Shown here one piece after another: positions 54,875 through 63,576 of a stretch of DNA of 64,000 nucleotides. The translations under genes were made by a program, and so were the position numbers. The DNA comes from Nonomuraea jiangxiensis (GTDB lineage Bacteria; Actinomycetota; Actinomycetes; Streptosporangiales; Streptosporangiaceae). Each line of letters opens with the position of its first letter. Position 1 is the first letter of the stretch. The stretch lies in NCBI RefSeq assembly GCF_900099965.1, contig NZ_FNDJ01000039.1, positions 1 to 64,000 on the forward strand, in the 5' to 3' direction. The notes under the pieces were generated by a model. It searched no databases. It saw only the letters and a list, made by a program, of their open reading frames with translations, and had not been told where the DNA came from.

Positions 54875-56539
54875 ATGACCCACACCACCGCCAAGCGCAC
54901 CCTGTACCGCGTCAAGGGCGTAGCCCCAACCATCGAGGCGTTGTACGACGCGCTCGACATGACCCAGCTGATCTCGATCAGCGCCGATGTCGAAATCCTG
55001 TCCGACGAGCTCGGCGTGCCCGCGATCATGATCGACGGCGTGTTCGTCAAGGCCGAGGCAAGCTGGTACCCCGACCTGCGGCGCACCAGCAACCGCTGGG
55101 TCTCCCGCCCCAGCATCCAACCTGCCTCACTGCTCATGTTCGCCCTCGACGACGAGGTGTACGCCATCGGCTACGGACTCGGCCACCACCTCATCGCCAA
55201 CCGCTTGAAGGACAAGCGCTTCGGACTGCGCTTCGCCATCCGACAGGTCAACCCCGCCGAGGTCAACGACCTGGTCCGGCAGACGCCTGGCAGCGGGAAG
55301 ACCGACATCACCCTGGTTCCTGGCGGGGCGTCCGTGCGGACCTTCGGAATCGAGGAGCACGCGCAGATCGTCCGTACAATCGGCGGCCGTCTCGGTGGTG
55401 TGAAGCTCACCGTCTCTTCGCGGAGTCGGGCGCGCGTCTCCAGTGCGCACGGTGGCGTTGGGCTTCGGCTGCACCTCGGGGTTGATGGCCCGGACCTCCT
55501 TACCGACGTCCGGGAGATCTCGCGGGTCTGCCGAGAGGAACGCCCGCACCCGGATCTGGAGTTCGTCGAGTACATCACCGAGATCACTGACGCGGACCTC
55601 ATCGCCAGGCTGGAGGAGGCTCTGGACGACCTCCTCGGCGGGCCTGACCAGGGTCGGGTAGCGGGAGCCGTCCCGAAGGGTCGCTGGGACCAGTATCTGG
55701 CCGCTCGCGCCTTCCGTATGCGGATTAACAGTCGGCAAGGGAAGGTAGGCGACACCTTCGACCTTGCCTATCTGCTTGAGCGGGCGCGGGTGCAGCGGGC
55801 TGGCACCAGGGTGGAGGCCCTGCGCGAGGGCAAGGTCGTTCTTTACGAGGACAGCCGCGCGCGCAGTGACGACGTGATCTGCTACTCCTCTGCTCTTCGC
55901 TGGGTGGAGGCCGACGTGGCGCTGGGTGACCAGCGGTTCTTCCTGCTCGATGAGGACTGGTACGAAATCGGTCCCGCCTACCTCGCCACGGTCCGCAGCC
56001 AGGTTGAGAGGCTGATCGTCTCCTCAGCCACAGACGACCTGCCCGCGTGGGACCTCGCGCACGATGAGCACCGCTTTTGCGAGGACATCGAGAACTCGGG
56101 CCGCGGCTATCTCTGCATGGACAAGAAGCTCGTGAAGACCCGACTGCACCGGGGCAACGGCGTGGAGATCTGCGACGTGCTCTATCCCGACGGCACGCTC
56201 ATGATGGCCAAGCGCGCCTACCGAGCTGGCGCGCTCAGCCACCTGCTCAAGCAGGTACTTGTGGCCGTCCAAGCTCTTCAGCACGACCCCGACGCCATCG
56301 TCGGATTCCGGGAGAAGGTGGCGCAGGCCCCTGGCGGGTGGGAACTGCCTGAGGGCTTCCAGCCCAAGAAGGTCGTCCTGGCGATTCTCTTGAAGGACGG
56401 CGCCGAGCTCACCGCCAACACGCTGTTTCCCTTCGCGCAGGTCGCCCTTCTGCACACCGCCACTGTCCTTCGCGCCTGGGGAGTCGCGATCGAGGTTGTC
56501 GGGGTCCGTGGGCGCCCATGCGCGTGTGTCGTGAAGTAA
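54875..56539 (+). CDS. TIGR04141 / DUF6119 sporadically distributed protein
   Basis: The protein has 554 residues. AAGGAG lies seven bases before ATG 54875; the open frame upstream is not coding. The length and the central motifs (IGYGLGHHLI near residue 98, FGLRFAIRQVNPAEVNDL near 115, DLAYLLERARVQRAGTRVEALREGKVVLYED, then ALGDQRFFLLDEDWYEIGPAYLATV) fit the TIGR04141 family (DUF6119). The family is patchily distributed and linked to defence regions; its activity is unknown. It is divergent from the type I R-M operon and shares operator-like sites with it, so the two may form one functional unit. Confidence 0.8.
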   Translation: MTHTTAKRTLYRVKGVAPTIEALYDALDMTQLISISADVEILSDELGVPAIMIDGVFVKAEASWYPDLRRTSNRWVSRPSIQPASLLMFALDDEVYAIGYGLGHHLIANRLKDKRFGLRFAIRQVNPAEVNDLVRQTPGSGKTDITLVPGGASVRTFGIEEHAQIVRTIGGRLGGVKLTVSSRSRARVSSAHGGVGLRLHLGVDGPDLLTDVREISRVCREERPHPDLEFVEYITEITDADLIARLEEALDDLLGGPDQGRVAGAVPKGRWDQYLAARAFRMRINSRQGKVGDTFDLAYLLERARVQRAGTRVEALREGKVVLYEDSRARSDDVICYSSALRWVEADVALGDQRFFLLDEDWYEIGPAYLATVRSQVERLIVSSATDDLPAWDLAHDEHRFCEDIENSGRGYLCMDKKLVKTRLHRGNGVEICDVLYPDGTLMMAKRAYRAGALSHLLKQVLVAVQALQHDPDAIVGFREKVAQAPGGWELPEGFQPKKVVLAILLKDGAELTANTLFPFAQVALLHTATVLRAWGVAIEVVGVRGRPCACVVK

Positions 56540-56564
56540 GGCCATAAGCCTCATACGAGGGCTT

Positions 56565-56597
56565 GAGGTGAGTGCTGTCCGAAGCAACACTCACCTC
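56565..56597 (+). terminator. Terminator after the TIGR04141 gene
   Basis: A 10-bp stem GAGGTGAGTG / CACTCACCTC, extended inside by TGCT / AGCA, lies 25 bp after the stop codon at 56539. Confidence 0.7.
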
Positions 56598-56604
56598 TAC
56601 CTCG

Positions 56605-56730
56605 GCCGAGGTGACGCCGCAGCACCGCCGCCTCATGCCGATAACCATGATCTCGACATCCTTGGTCACCTCGCTTCGGCTCAGGAGCAACAACCAGCCG
56701 AACACGAGGCAGCCTCGCCCTGGCAGGACA
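56605..56730 (-). pseudogene. 5' fragment of an integrase-core transposase
   Basis: The minus-strand frame reads GCLVFGWLLLLSRSEVTKDVEIMVI, then, one frame away, RHEAAVLRRHLGR. This is the N-terminal stretch of the IS family at 19778 (VFGWLVLLGRGQASKDVEIMVLRHEVAVLKRQL). Only about 40 codons remain. Confidence 0.7.
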
Positions 56731-56911
56731 GATGAAGCCATCCCTTGCTCAGAGGCCGCAGGAGATCGCCACCGTCGACGTGGAACCTTGACGGCATAGC
56801 AGCTGCGTGCGCGGCCTCTTCCGGCACTCGCACGAGGCGGCCCTGTTGCGCCCAAGAGGTCGCGGAATAGGCCCTACAGTGGGCAGATTGACCCAAAAGC
56901 CTGGGAGCGTC

Positions 56912-57682
56912 ATGTCATATCCCCCTGCCCACCAGCCGGTCGCCGTCGAGAACCTGCTCCACCGACGAAGCGATCTGTCGACCTTTCTCGTCCATCTCAC
57001 ACGCGACCGGGCCGGTGGGGTCAGTGCCAGGGAATCCCTCCTCGCCATCCTGCGCGATCAGCAAGTGCAGGCCGTCAATAGCTTCGGTCCGGCGGCGCCA
57101 CTCCTCAAAGGCACGCGCTTCGAAGACAGCCAACGAGCCGTCTGCTTCACGGAGACACCGCTCGAACACACCTGGATGATGTGCCAGCCGATCGCGGGTC
57201 GAAGCGTTCGGCTCTCCAGCTTCGGACTCGCCTTCACCAAGGAGTGGGCACGACGCCGCGGGGTGAACCCGATCTGGTACATCGACATCACACCCGGACA
57301 CGACTGGCTGACCGTCCCCATCGATCGTCTCGTCCAGGAAGCCCTCGGCGAGCCTGCCCTACCGTTCACACAACCAAACGGCGACCTTCCGGACATCCTT
57401 CGACTTACGCCCTTTATGGAACAGATGGGAACCGGAACTCGATCAAGTGATGGGGCCAACTACCGCAAGGACTTCTCCTGGGAGCGTGAATGGCGCCACC
57501 AGGGCGATCTTGTCTTCTCTCTCAATGACGTCATGACCATCTTCGCTCCCGAATCCGATCACGCTTCGTTCGCCCGAGACCTACATGCCCGGCAACCCGC
57601 CCAAGAGCGCATTCCCCCTCTCCTCGATCCCAACTGGAGTCTTGAACGAATGGTCATCGCGCTTACGCAGACTGACGGATGA
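56912..57682 (+). CDS. AbiGi-like abortive infection protein
   Basis: The protein has 256 residues from ATG 56912 (GGGAG just upstream). Features that fit the AbiGi family (Pfam PF10899): LSTFLVHLTRDR at the start, ESLLAILRDQQVQAVNSFGPAA, AVCFTETPLEHTWMM, the SSFGLAFTKEWARRRGVNPIWYID motif, and WEREWRHQGDLVFSLNDVMTIFAPESDH near the end. AbiGi is the first gene of the AbiG phage-abortion system of lactococci; no AbiGii-like toxin partner is visible next to it. It is cytoplasmic. It adds to the defence character of this end of the element. Confidence 0.75.
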   Translation: MSYPPAHQPVAVENLLHRRSDLSTFLVHLTRDRAGGVSARESLLAILRDQQVQAVNSFGPAAPLLKGTRFEDSQRAVCFTETPLEHTWMMCQPIAGRSVRLSSFGLAFTKEWARRRGVNPIWYIDITPGHDWLTVPIDRLVQEALGEPALPFTQPNGDLPDILRLTPFMEQMGTGTRSSDGANYRKDFSWEREWRHQGDLVFSLNDVMTIFAPESDHASFARDLHARQPAQERIPPLLDPNWSLERMVIALTQTDG

Positions 57683-57814
57683 AGTCGATGCGCTGACCTT
57701 CACGCTGGAACCCGTTGCCGAGCCCAGACTCCACAGACCGTGTCGAATCGTGGACCTGTCGTACGAGCTTCCCCTGTCTCATGGCCTCTTCCGGGTACGT
57801 GATCGTGGCCTGCT

Positions 57815-58448
57815 TTACAAGTCCAGCCACCCTCTACGGCGCAGGGAGAAAGCACGCTGGCCGCAGAAGGCGGAGCAGTAACGTCGCCGTCGGGTGAAGG
57901 CCCGACCAGATCCCGGTAGCGGTTGTGCGCAGACCTTGCAGCGTCGTTCCGGAACAAGGGCTGCAAGGCTGTCCAGCAGACAACTCACACCCTCCACCTG
58001 CTCTGGCAGAGGGTCATCGTCGGCCCGGCATCCCTGGTACTTCAGCAGCTGCGCGAACGCTGTACGAAGCTGATTGAGATCGCGACGCCTGGCTCCCAGC
58101 AACGCCAGGTAGTCCTCCACCGGCCACATGACCAACGCCCGCCCTGGACAGGTAGACGCCGACCGCGTCGATCCGGTAGCGGTCGGAGTACTCCATCAGA
58201 ACGTACCCGAGCAGTTGGTACACGGTTGGTAGCGGGAAGTCATGGACACGACGGATGCTCTTGACGTCGATCAGCGTCCCCGCGGCGATCAGATCGGCAT
58301 CGGCCGGAATGTCGGAGCTGCCATCGAAGGTGGCGCCTGACGCGCACTCCTCAGCCCGAGTGGCTAGGCGGAGCTGCTCCAGGGTGCTGGCCTGGGCGGC
58401 CACCCCATGATTGCTCGGTTCGATGCTCGCCGGCACCTGATATGGCAT
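57815..58448 (-). pseudogene. Nuclease-fold-like protein with zinc-ribbon tail, frameshifted
   Basis: The minus-strand frame from ATG 58448 includes DIPADADLIAAGTLIDVKSIRRVHDFPLPTVYQLLGYVLMEYSDRYRIDAVGVYLSRAG. DADLI ... IDVK is a PD-(D/E)XK-like D ... DxK pattern. Near 58150 the frame shifts and continues ALVMWPVEDYLALLGARRRDLNQLRTAFAQLL, then CKVCAQPLPGSGRAFTRRRRYCSAFCGQRAF, a CxxC ... CxxxC zinc ribbon. Joined, the two blocks make one protein of about 210 residues. One base change would restore it. Family unknown; the fold assignment is from the motif only. Confidence 0.55.
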
Positions 58449-59524
58449 AGCACCGGGCGGCATTCTTGGACATTTTTGACGCCGGTATTTGCGGACAGAG
58501 TTACACATTAAGATACGGTGCGACAGCACATAGCATAATGCCTGTCGGCTTTAATCCGCAGGCGCGCTAACTTCCCAGTTATCGTCGCTCTCATCCTGCA
58601 GGTCGCCATGGCCGATCCCTCGCTGGGTCGAGGCTGCCTACCGCCGATCGCGGACGATGAGGGTGCACCCGGATACTATGCTGCGTCCGGTAATCATGAT
58701 GAAACCTTTGCTTCGCCTACTGTCCGAATCCGGGCCTGATCGCAGGTATTTATAAAGGTGACAGGGATCAGGTGGCCCAGGTGATCGGGCCACACCGACA
58801 TGACTTCACCGCACGACAACGCAACACCCCCGAACCACATCATCCGCCGTACCACGCGAACCGCGGACCATACCTTTCGGCACGAACGACGGCGTCCAAC
58901 TGCCGATCGAAGAGACCCATCGGGCCAGCAGCGATGCACGGTCATCCCAGGCCGGCGTACTGGAAACGGCTTCTCATCTCCCCCGCACGCATGGATGCGT
59001 TCCTGCACACGGGAGCCGTCCTTACTCTGCGTCGCCTCGAAGCGATGAGCGCTGAACTGGCGGCGACACGCGGAGACCGCCGGCGCCCGCCCCGCCATTG
59101 ACCGTCGGATTCGGCCTTGACCATCGCCATCCAGGTGGGCGTCGATACACCCTGTCCGGCACGGCCATCGATGCGGCGGGGTGACGACCACGGGCGTGCT
59201 CGCCCCTCACGCCACCGCATCGGCCGCGTCAGACGGGCACACGGCGGCCCCGGCGCTCCACACCGCACAGACGGCGGCACGGCGACAGGACCGCCGTGCG
59301 CCCGTAGCCACCGATCACCGGGGCCATGGCTAAACGGGATATCGCGGGATGCATGTCCGGAACGGGACTCGTTTAAGGCACGGCTCTTGGCCAGGGCGGT
59401 CGGTCCCTTCACCGGCCGCTTCCGGGGCTGGGCGCAGCAATCCTGTGCCGAGCGCCACCCCGCCCCTGCTCACCCACACCAGCCCCTGCCCAACAGCACT
59501 AAAGAGAACAGGACAGTCACCACG
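58449..59524. other. About 1.1 kb upstream of the integrase with no supported gene
   Basis: Several frames of 80-165 codons exist on both strands but none has a known domain, a good ribosome binding site and clear coding bias together. In integrative elements this is where an excisionase is expected; a plus-strand frame at 58772-59101 (MAQVIGPHRHDFTARQ) is the nearest candidate but has no Xis-like HTH. GC is low around 58480-58760. Confidence 0.45.
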
Positions 59525-61090
59525 ATGGCCGAGGGACGCACCTTCAAACGCTGCTCCTGCCGCGACAGCGACGGCAAGGCACTCGGGCAGAAATGCCCCA
59601 AGCTGCGCCGCGCCGACGGCGGATGGAGCTACCGGCACGGCATCTGGAACTACCAGATCGAACTCCCACCCGGACCCGACGGCACGCGGCGCGGGCCACT
59701 GCGCCGCGGCGGCTTCGCCACCCAGGACGCCGCCAAAGACGAACTCGGCCAGGTGCGCGACCTGCTCGCGCTGACCGACCCGCGCGAGCCCGCCACCCGT
59801 ACCCAGATCGCCGACCTGATCAAGCGCACCCTGGCCGAGACCGACACGCTTCCGAACGCGGAGACGATCCGCCGCAAGATCAAGACCGGGCAGCATCTGA
59901 CCCAGGAGATCACCGTCGAGCAGTGGCTGGCGGAGTTCCTCAACCGCAAGCGGAAGATCGAGGAGACCACACGCCGCTCCTACGAGGGCCACATCCGCCT
60001 CTACCTCACCCCGCATCTGGGGCGGCTCAGGCTGGAGCAGCTCAAGGTGAGCGACATCGCGTTGATGTTCGAGCAGATCGAGGAGTTCAACGACACCATC
60101 GCCGAACGCCGCGCCGAACCCGACCCGCAGGTGCGCGCGAGCGTCAAATACCGGCGGCCGATCAGCATCGCCACCATGCACCGCATCCGCGCCACCCTCC
60201 GGCACGCGCTCAACATGGCCATGCGGCAAGACCGTCTGATCGACTTCAACCCCGCCGCGGTCCTGGAGATGCCCGCTCACACCCGGCCCAAGCCACTGGT
60301 ATGGACCGACGACCGCGTCCGTGCCTGGCAGGCCGACTACCGCAGCTACCGGGAGAGGCAGAAGCAACGCCGAGGTGGACGGCGGGTCGATCCCATCGAC
60401 GCCTACACCAGCGTGCCGCGCCCCTCCCCGGTCATGGTGTGGACGCCAGCGCACACCCGCCTATTCCTCGAAGAAGCCCAGCGTCACCGCCTGTTCGCCC
60501 TCTACCAGCTGATCGCGTTGCGCGGGTTGCGCCGGGGCGAGGCGTGCGGGCTGCGCTGGAAGGAGGTCGATCTCGACGGCCACACTCTGACGGTGAACTG
60601 GCAGCTCGTACAGCTAGCATGGGAGGTTCATGAGGGCACCCCGAAAACCGACGCCTCGGTCCGGACGATCGCCCTGGACACCGACACCGCACGGGTGCTG
60701 CGCGCCCACCGGCAACAGCAACTGCAGGAACGCCTGGCCATCTGCGAGGCATGGACCGACAGCAGGTTCGTCTTCACCCAGCCCGACGGCAGCCGCCTGC
60801 ATCCCCAGCACGTCTCCGACCAGTTTCTCTGGCTAGCCTACCTGGCCGGCCTGCCACCCATCCGGCTCCATGACCTCCGCCATGGCGCCGCCTCGCTCAT
60901 GCTGGCCGCCGGAGTGGAGATGAAGGTTGTACAGGAAACCCTGGGACACACCTCCAGCGCCTTCACCGCCGACACCTACACCTCCGTCTACCCGCAGGTC
61001 GCCACGGCCGCCGCCGAAAAGACCGCCGCCCTGCTCTTCGGCGAGGAAAGCCAGGCTGAGGCCGGGAAACTCATCTCGCTGAGGAGCTGA
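59525..61090 (+). CDS. int: Tyrosine recombinase / integrase of the element
   Basis: The protein has 521 residues from ATG 59525; the frame is open further upstream but without coding pattern, and the MAEGRTFKRCSC start is typical of actinobacterial integrases. A short cysteine-bearing N-terminus (CSCRDSDGKALGQKCPKL) and arm-binding region precede a SAM-like core-binding domain (ITVEQWLAEFLNRKRKIEETTRRSYEGHIRLYLTPHLG). The catalytic set is R336 (LRRGEACGL), H449-x-x-R452 (HDLRHGAAS), H475 (LGHTSSAF) and Y485 (TADTYTSV). The gene ends 209 bp before tRNA-Arg(TCT), its presumed target. It looks functional. Confidence 0.93.
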   Translation: MAEGRTFKRCSCRDSDGKALGQKCPKLRRADGGWSYRHGIWNYQIELPPGPDGTRRGPLRRGGFATQDAAKDELGQVRDLLALTDPREPATRTQIADLIKRTLAETDTLPNAETIRRKIKTGQHLTQEITVEQWLAEFLNRKRKIEETTRRSYEGHIRLYLTPHLGRLRLEQLKVSDIALMFEQIEEFNDTIAERRAEPDPQVRASVKYRRPISIATMHRIRATLRHALNMAMRQDRLIDFNPAAVLEMPAHTRPKPLVWTDDRVRAWQADYRSYRERQKQRRGGRRVDPIDAYTSVPRPSPVMVWTPAHTRLFLEEAQRHRLFALYQLIALRGLRRGEACGLRWKEVDLDGHTLTVNWQLVQLAWEVHEGTPKTDASVRTIALDTDTARVLRAHRQQQLQERLAICEAWTDSRFVFTQPDGSRLHPQHVSDQFLWLAYLAGLPPIRLHDLRHGAASLMLAAGVEMKVVQETLGHTSSAFTADTYTSVYPQVATAAAEKTAALLFGEESQAEAGKLISLRS

Positions 61091-61141
61091 CAGTCGGATT
61101 AAGTGTCCGGCCCCGCATTCGCCGCCTGCTCGCGGCCAGTC

Positions 61142-61340
61142 GGGGCCACTGCTCTTCCCGCAGCAGCCGGAGACGGTGAATGGATCATGATGTGTGCGGG
61201 GTTGGTGCGCGCGAGCACGCACGGAGCACGCAAACGCTAGACAAAAATTCTAGAACGCATCCGATCCCGCATCATCGCAGGTCAGAACATGATCAAAGCG
61301 CGCCCTGCAGGATTCGAACCTGCGACCGTCGGATTAGAAG
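61142..61340. repeat. Right attachment-site repeat (int-proximal)
   Basis: It aligns to 13262-13460 at about 92% identity. Bases 61299-61340 are the 3' half of tRNA-Arg(TCT). GAGCAC direct repeats at 61213 and 61224, and a CTAGA / TCTAG dyad near 61239-61255, occur in both copies and could be integrase or excisionase binding sites. Confidence 0.85.
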
Positions 61341-61372
61341 TCCGGTGCTCTATCCAGCTGAGCTAAGGGCGC
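61299..61372 (-). tRNA. tRNA-Arg (anticodon TCT)
   Basis: The 74-nt gene has acceptor arms GCGCCCT / AGGGCGC, D-arm GCTCAGCTGGATAGAGC, anticodon loop CTTCTAA (TCT), and T-arm GCAGGTTCGAATCCTGC. CCA is not encoded. The first anticodon-stem pair is C-A, otherwise the cloverleaf is regular. The repeat boundary (61340) falls in the anticodon loop, so the 3' half was supplied by the element or the target on recombination and the gene stays whole. Confidence 0.95.
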
Positions 61373-61868
61373 TCCCGCCTTATTGTGCATGATCCGGCGA
61401 CTTGTCATGCACAGGTTTTCCCCGTGTCAGCCTGACCAGGCCGATCACACCCACATGGACGGCCTTCGCAGGGCTGTCGCCAGCAGGTCCTGGCTGATGG
61501 CGCGCCTGGCCATGTGGTCTCCGTGAGGATATCGAAGTTGCCGGGAAGAGGAGAAACCGGAGAAAGCCATACAAAGAGCCCGCCCAGATGCCCCCAAGGG
61601 GGAGGGATGGGTTTCGGCTGAGGTCGGGGCAGGGTGTCCTGGGGCGGCGGGGGTTCGGGGCTGGGGCTGGGTGGCGGGTCGCGTCCGTCCGTTCGGGGCG
61701 GGGGTGCTCGTGGCGGCTGCACCGTGGGGGGCCTGGGGCGGGGAGCGATGCCGGCTTGATGTCGAGATGGCGTACGGGTGGCTGGGGTCGGTTGGGGAGG
61801 TGGGGAAGGGAGGGGGTGGGGTGGGAACGGGGGGCGGGGTGGGGTGGGAGGGGATAAGATTTGTCGGC
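61373..61868. other. Intergenic region with a strongly G-rich tract
   Basis: No gene is supported. From about 61588, and above all at 61801-61853, the plus strand has about ten G-runs of three to six separated by one to three bases, directly upstream of the kinase-like gene. ATAAGAT at 61854-61860 could be a -10 element, giving a nearly leaderless transcript. Confidence 0.55.
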
Positions 61869-62654
61869 ATGGTCGCGACGCTCCTGCATGAAATTCCGCT
61901 GCAGGGCGGGGACGTGACTGACGGGGTGGTGCGGGTTGGGGATACCGTGCGCAGACCGGCCAGTACGTCTACGCCCGCCGTGCACGCCCTACTCAGGCAC
62001 CTAGAGGCGGTCGGGTTCGAGGGTGCGCCCCGGGTGGTGGGGATGGATGGGCTTGGGCGGGAAATCTTGACGTTCATCCCTGGAACGACTGGTTTAAGGG
62101 TTGAAAGCGTGACCGATGGGGCTTTGTCCGGGGTTGCGCTGTTGTTGCGTGAATATCATGACGCGACCATCGGGTTTCCCCTGACGCCTGACGGGTGGGA
62201 AGGGGGGTCGAACGATGACCGGATGCCGGAGGTCGTCGGGCACTGCGACCTGACGCCGGAGAACGTGGTCTTCTCCAGGCCCGGACGGCCGCATGCGATG
62301 ATCGACTTTGATCTGGCCCGGCCGACCACCCGGCTCTTCGACGTCGCCACCACCCTGCGGCACTGGGCCCCGATCGCCGACCCCGTCGACCGCCACCCGC
62401 TGCTCCGCAACCTCGACGTGGGAGCCCGGCTCCGGCTGTTCTGCGACGCGTACGGGCTGCTCCCCCGCGACCGCCGCCGCCTCCTTGAGCTGGCCAGGAC
62501 CCGCTTCCACCGCTCCTACACCGTGATGCGCACCCGCGCCACGGCCGGCGGCACCTGGGCCCGGATGTGGGCGGGCGGCGCGGGTGAGCGCATCCGCCGT
62601 GCTGCTGCCTGGCTGGATGTCCACGAAGATGAGCTTTATGCCCATTTGGTATGA
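61869..62654 (+). CDS. Aminoglycoside-phosphotransferase-like protein (APH family)
   Basis: The protein has 261 residues from ATG 61869; the longer frame is only the G-rich tract. The kinase-like fold is shown by VVRVGDTVRRPAS (N-lobe), GHCDLTPENVVF (HxDxxxxN catalytic loop), and MIDFDLARPTTRLFDVA (DFD metal motif). The HCDLTPENVV form is common in actinobacterial APH-family proteins of unknown substrate and is not by itself evidence of resistance. Its 3' end overlaps the start of cobD, so the two are probably cotranscribed. Confidence 0.85.
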   Translation: MVATLLHEIPLQGGDVTDGVVRVGDTVRRPASTSTPAVHALLRHLEAVGFEGAPRVVGMDGLGREILTFIPGTTGLRVESVTDGALSGVALLLREYHDATIGFPLTPDGWEGGSNDDRMPEVVGHCDLTPENVVFSRPGRPHAMIDFDLARPTTRLFDVATTLRHWAPIADPVDRHPLLRNLDVGARLRLFCDAYGLLPRDRRRLLELARTRFHRSYTVMRTRATAGGTWARMWAGGAGERIRRAAAWLDVHEDELYAHLV

Positions 62655-63576
62655 CCCCCTGGGCCTCGCTCTCGGCGTGGCCCTCGATCAGGTGTTCGCC
62701 GACCCCCGCAGTGCCGCTCATCCGGTAGCGCTGTTCGGGCGGGCCGCGGCGGGCCTGGAAAGATCCCTGTACGCGGACAGCAGAGCGCGTGGAGTCGTGC
62801 ACGTCGCCGTGTGCGTCGGATCCGCGACGGCCCTCGGCGTGCTGGCCCAGCGGGTACCCGGCCGCGCAGCCCGTACGGCCGTCACCGCCGTCGCGACCTG
62901 GGCGGTGCTCGGCGGCACCACGCTCGCCCGCGAAGGCGCCTACATGGCCGACGCCCTCGAACGCGGCGACCTGGAACGCGCCAGAGCCCGGCTCCCCCAC
63001 CTCTGCGGCCGTGACCCGGCTGGCCTGGAGGCTCCCGAACTGGCCAGGGCCACGGTCGAGTCGCTGGCCGAGAACACCTCCGACGCCGTCGTGGCCCCGC
63101 TGTTCTGGGGGGCGGTGGCGGGGGTGCCGGGACTGCTGGCGTACCGGGTGATCAACACGCTGGACGCCATGATCGGCCACCGTTCCCCCCGCTACGAGCG
63201 CTTCGGCTGGGCGGCGGCACGCCTCGACGACGTGGCGAACTACCTGCCCGCCCGGGTGACGGGGCTCCTCACGGTCCTGACGGGACCGAACCCCGGGCGC
63301 GCGCTGGCGATGCTCAGCCGGGACGGCCACCGCCACCCCAGCCCGAACGCCGGCCGGTGCGAGGCCGCGTTCGCCGGCGCGCTCGGAGTGACGCTGGGCG
63401 GTACGAACGTGTACGGCGGCCGCACCGAACACCGCCCGACCATGGGCGACGGCCCCAGGCCCGCCGTCAAGGACATCCGCCGCGCCGCCCGCCTGACCCG
63501 GGCGGTGAGCCTGGCCGCCGCCGGAGCAGCCGTCCTGACGGCGTGGGCCCTGAGATCGCGCACCCGGTCGTCATGA
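62629..63576 (+). CDS. cobD: Adenosylcobinamide-phosphate synthase (CobD/CbiB)
   Basis: The protein has 315 residues. The start at 62629 overlaps the preceding gene by 26 bp; ATG 62638 is an alternative. DPLGLALGVALDQVFADPRSAAHPVALFGRAAAGLERSLYADSR is the CbiB opening, and VESLAENTSDAVVAPLFWGAVAGVPGLLAYRVINTLDAMIGHRSPRYERFGWAAARLDDVANYLPARVTGLL is the family core. It is an integral membrane protein that attaches the aminopropanol arm to adenosylcobyrate in vitamin B12 synthesis. It marks ordinary chromosomal content right of the island. Confidence 0.93.
   Translation: MSFMPIWYDPLGLALGVALDQVFADPRSAAHPVALFGRAAAGLERSLYADSRARGVVHVAVCVGSATALGVLAQRVPGRAARTAVTAVATWAVLGGTTLAREGAYMADALERGDLERARARLPHLCGRDPAGLEAPELARATVESLAENTSDAVVAPLFWGAVAGVPGLLAYRVINTLDAMIGHRSPRYERFGWAAARLDDVANYLPARVTGLLTVLTGPNPGRALAMLSRDGHRHPSPNAGRCEAAFAGALGVTLGGTNVYGGRTEHRPTMGDGPRPAVKDIRRAARLTRAVSLAAAGAAVLTAWALRSRTRSS

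Larger units (their letters stand above)
13461..61340. mobile_element. Integrated element (about 47.9 kb) in tRNA-Arg(TCT)
   Basis: It is bounded by the directly repeated attachment sequences at 13262-13460 and 61142-61340, with a tyrosine recombinase at the right end beside the intact tRNA. Cargo includes a TerY-P-type triad, a sugar ABC operon, an RHS-type gene, a four-gene type I restriction-modification locus, a TIGR04141 protein and an AbiGi-like gene. No recognisable Rep, Tra/FtsK, relaxase or Xis gene was found, so it may be a non-self-transmissible or decayed island. Numerous nested IS show long residence. Whether all 48 kb entered together is unknown. Confidence 0.7.

Noticed and set aside
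61869..62654. Antibiotic-resistance call for the APH-like gene
   Set aside because: The HCDLTPENVV and DFDLA motifs only show the kinase-like fold; the gene overlaps cobD and has no resistance-specific feature.
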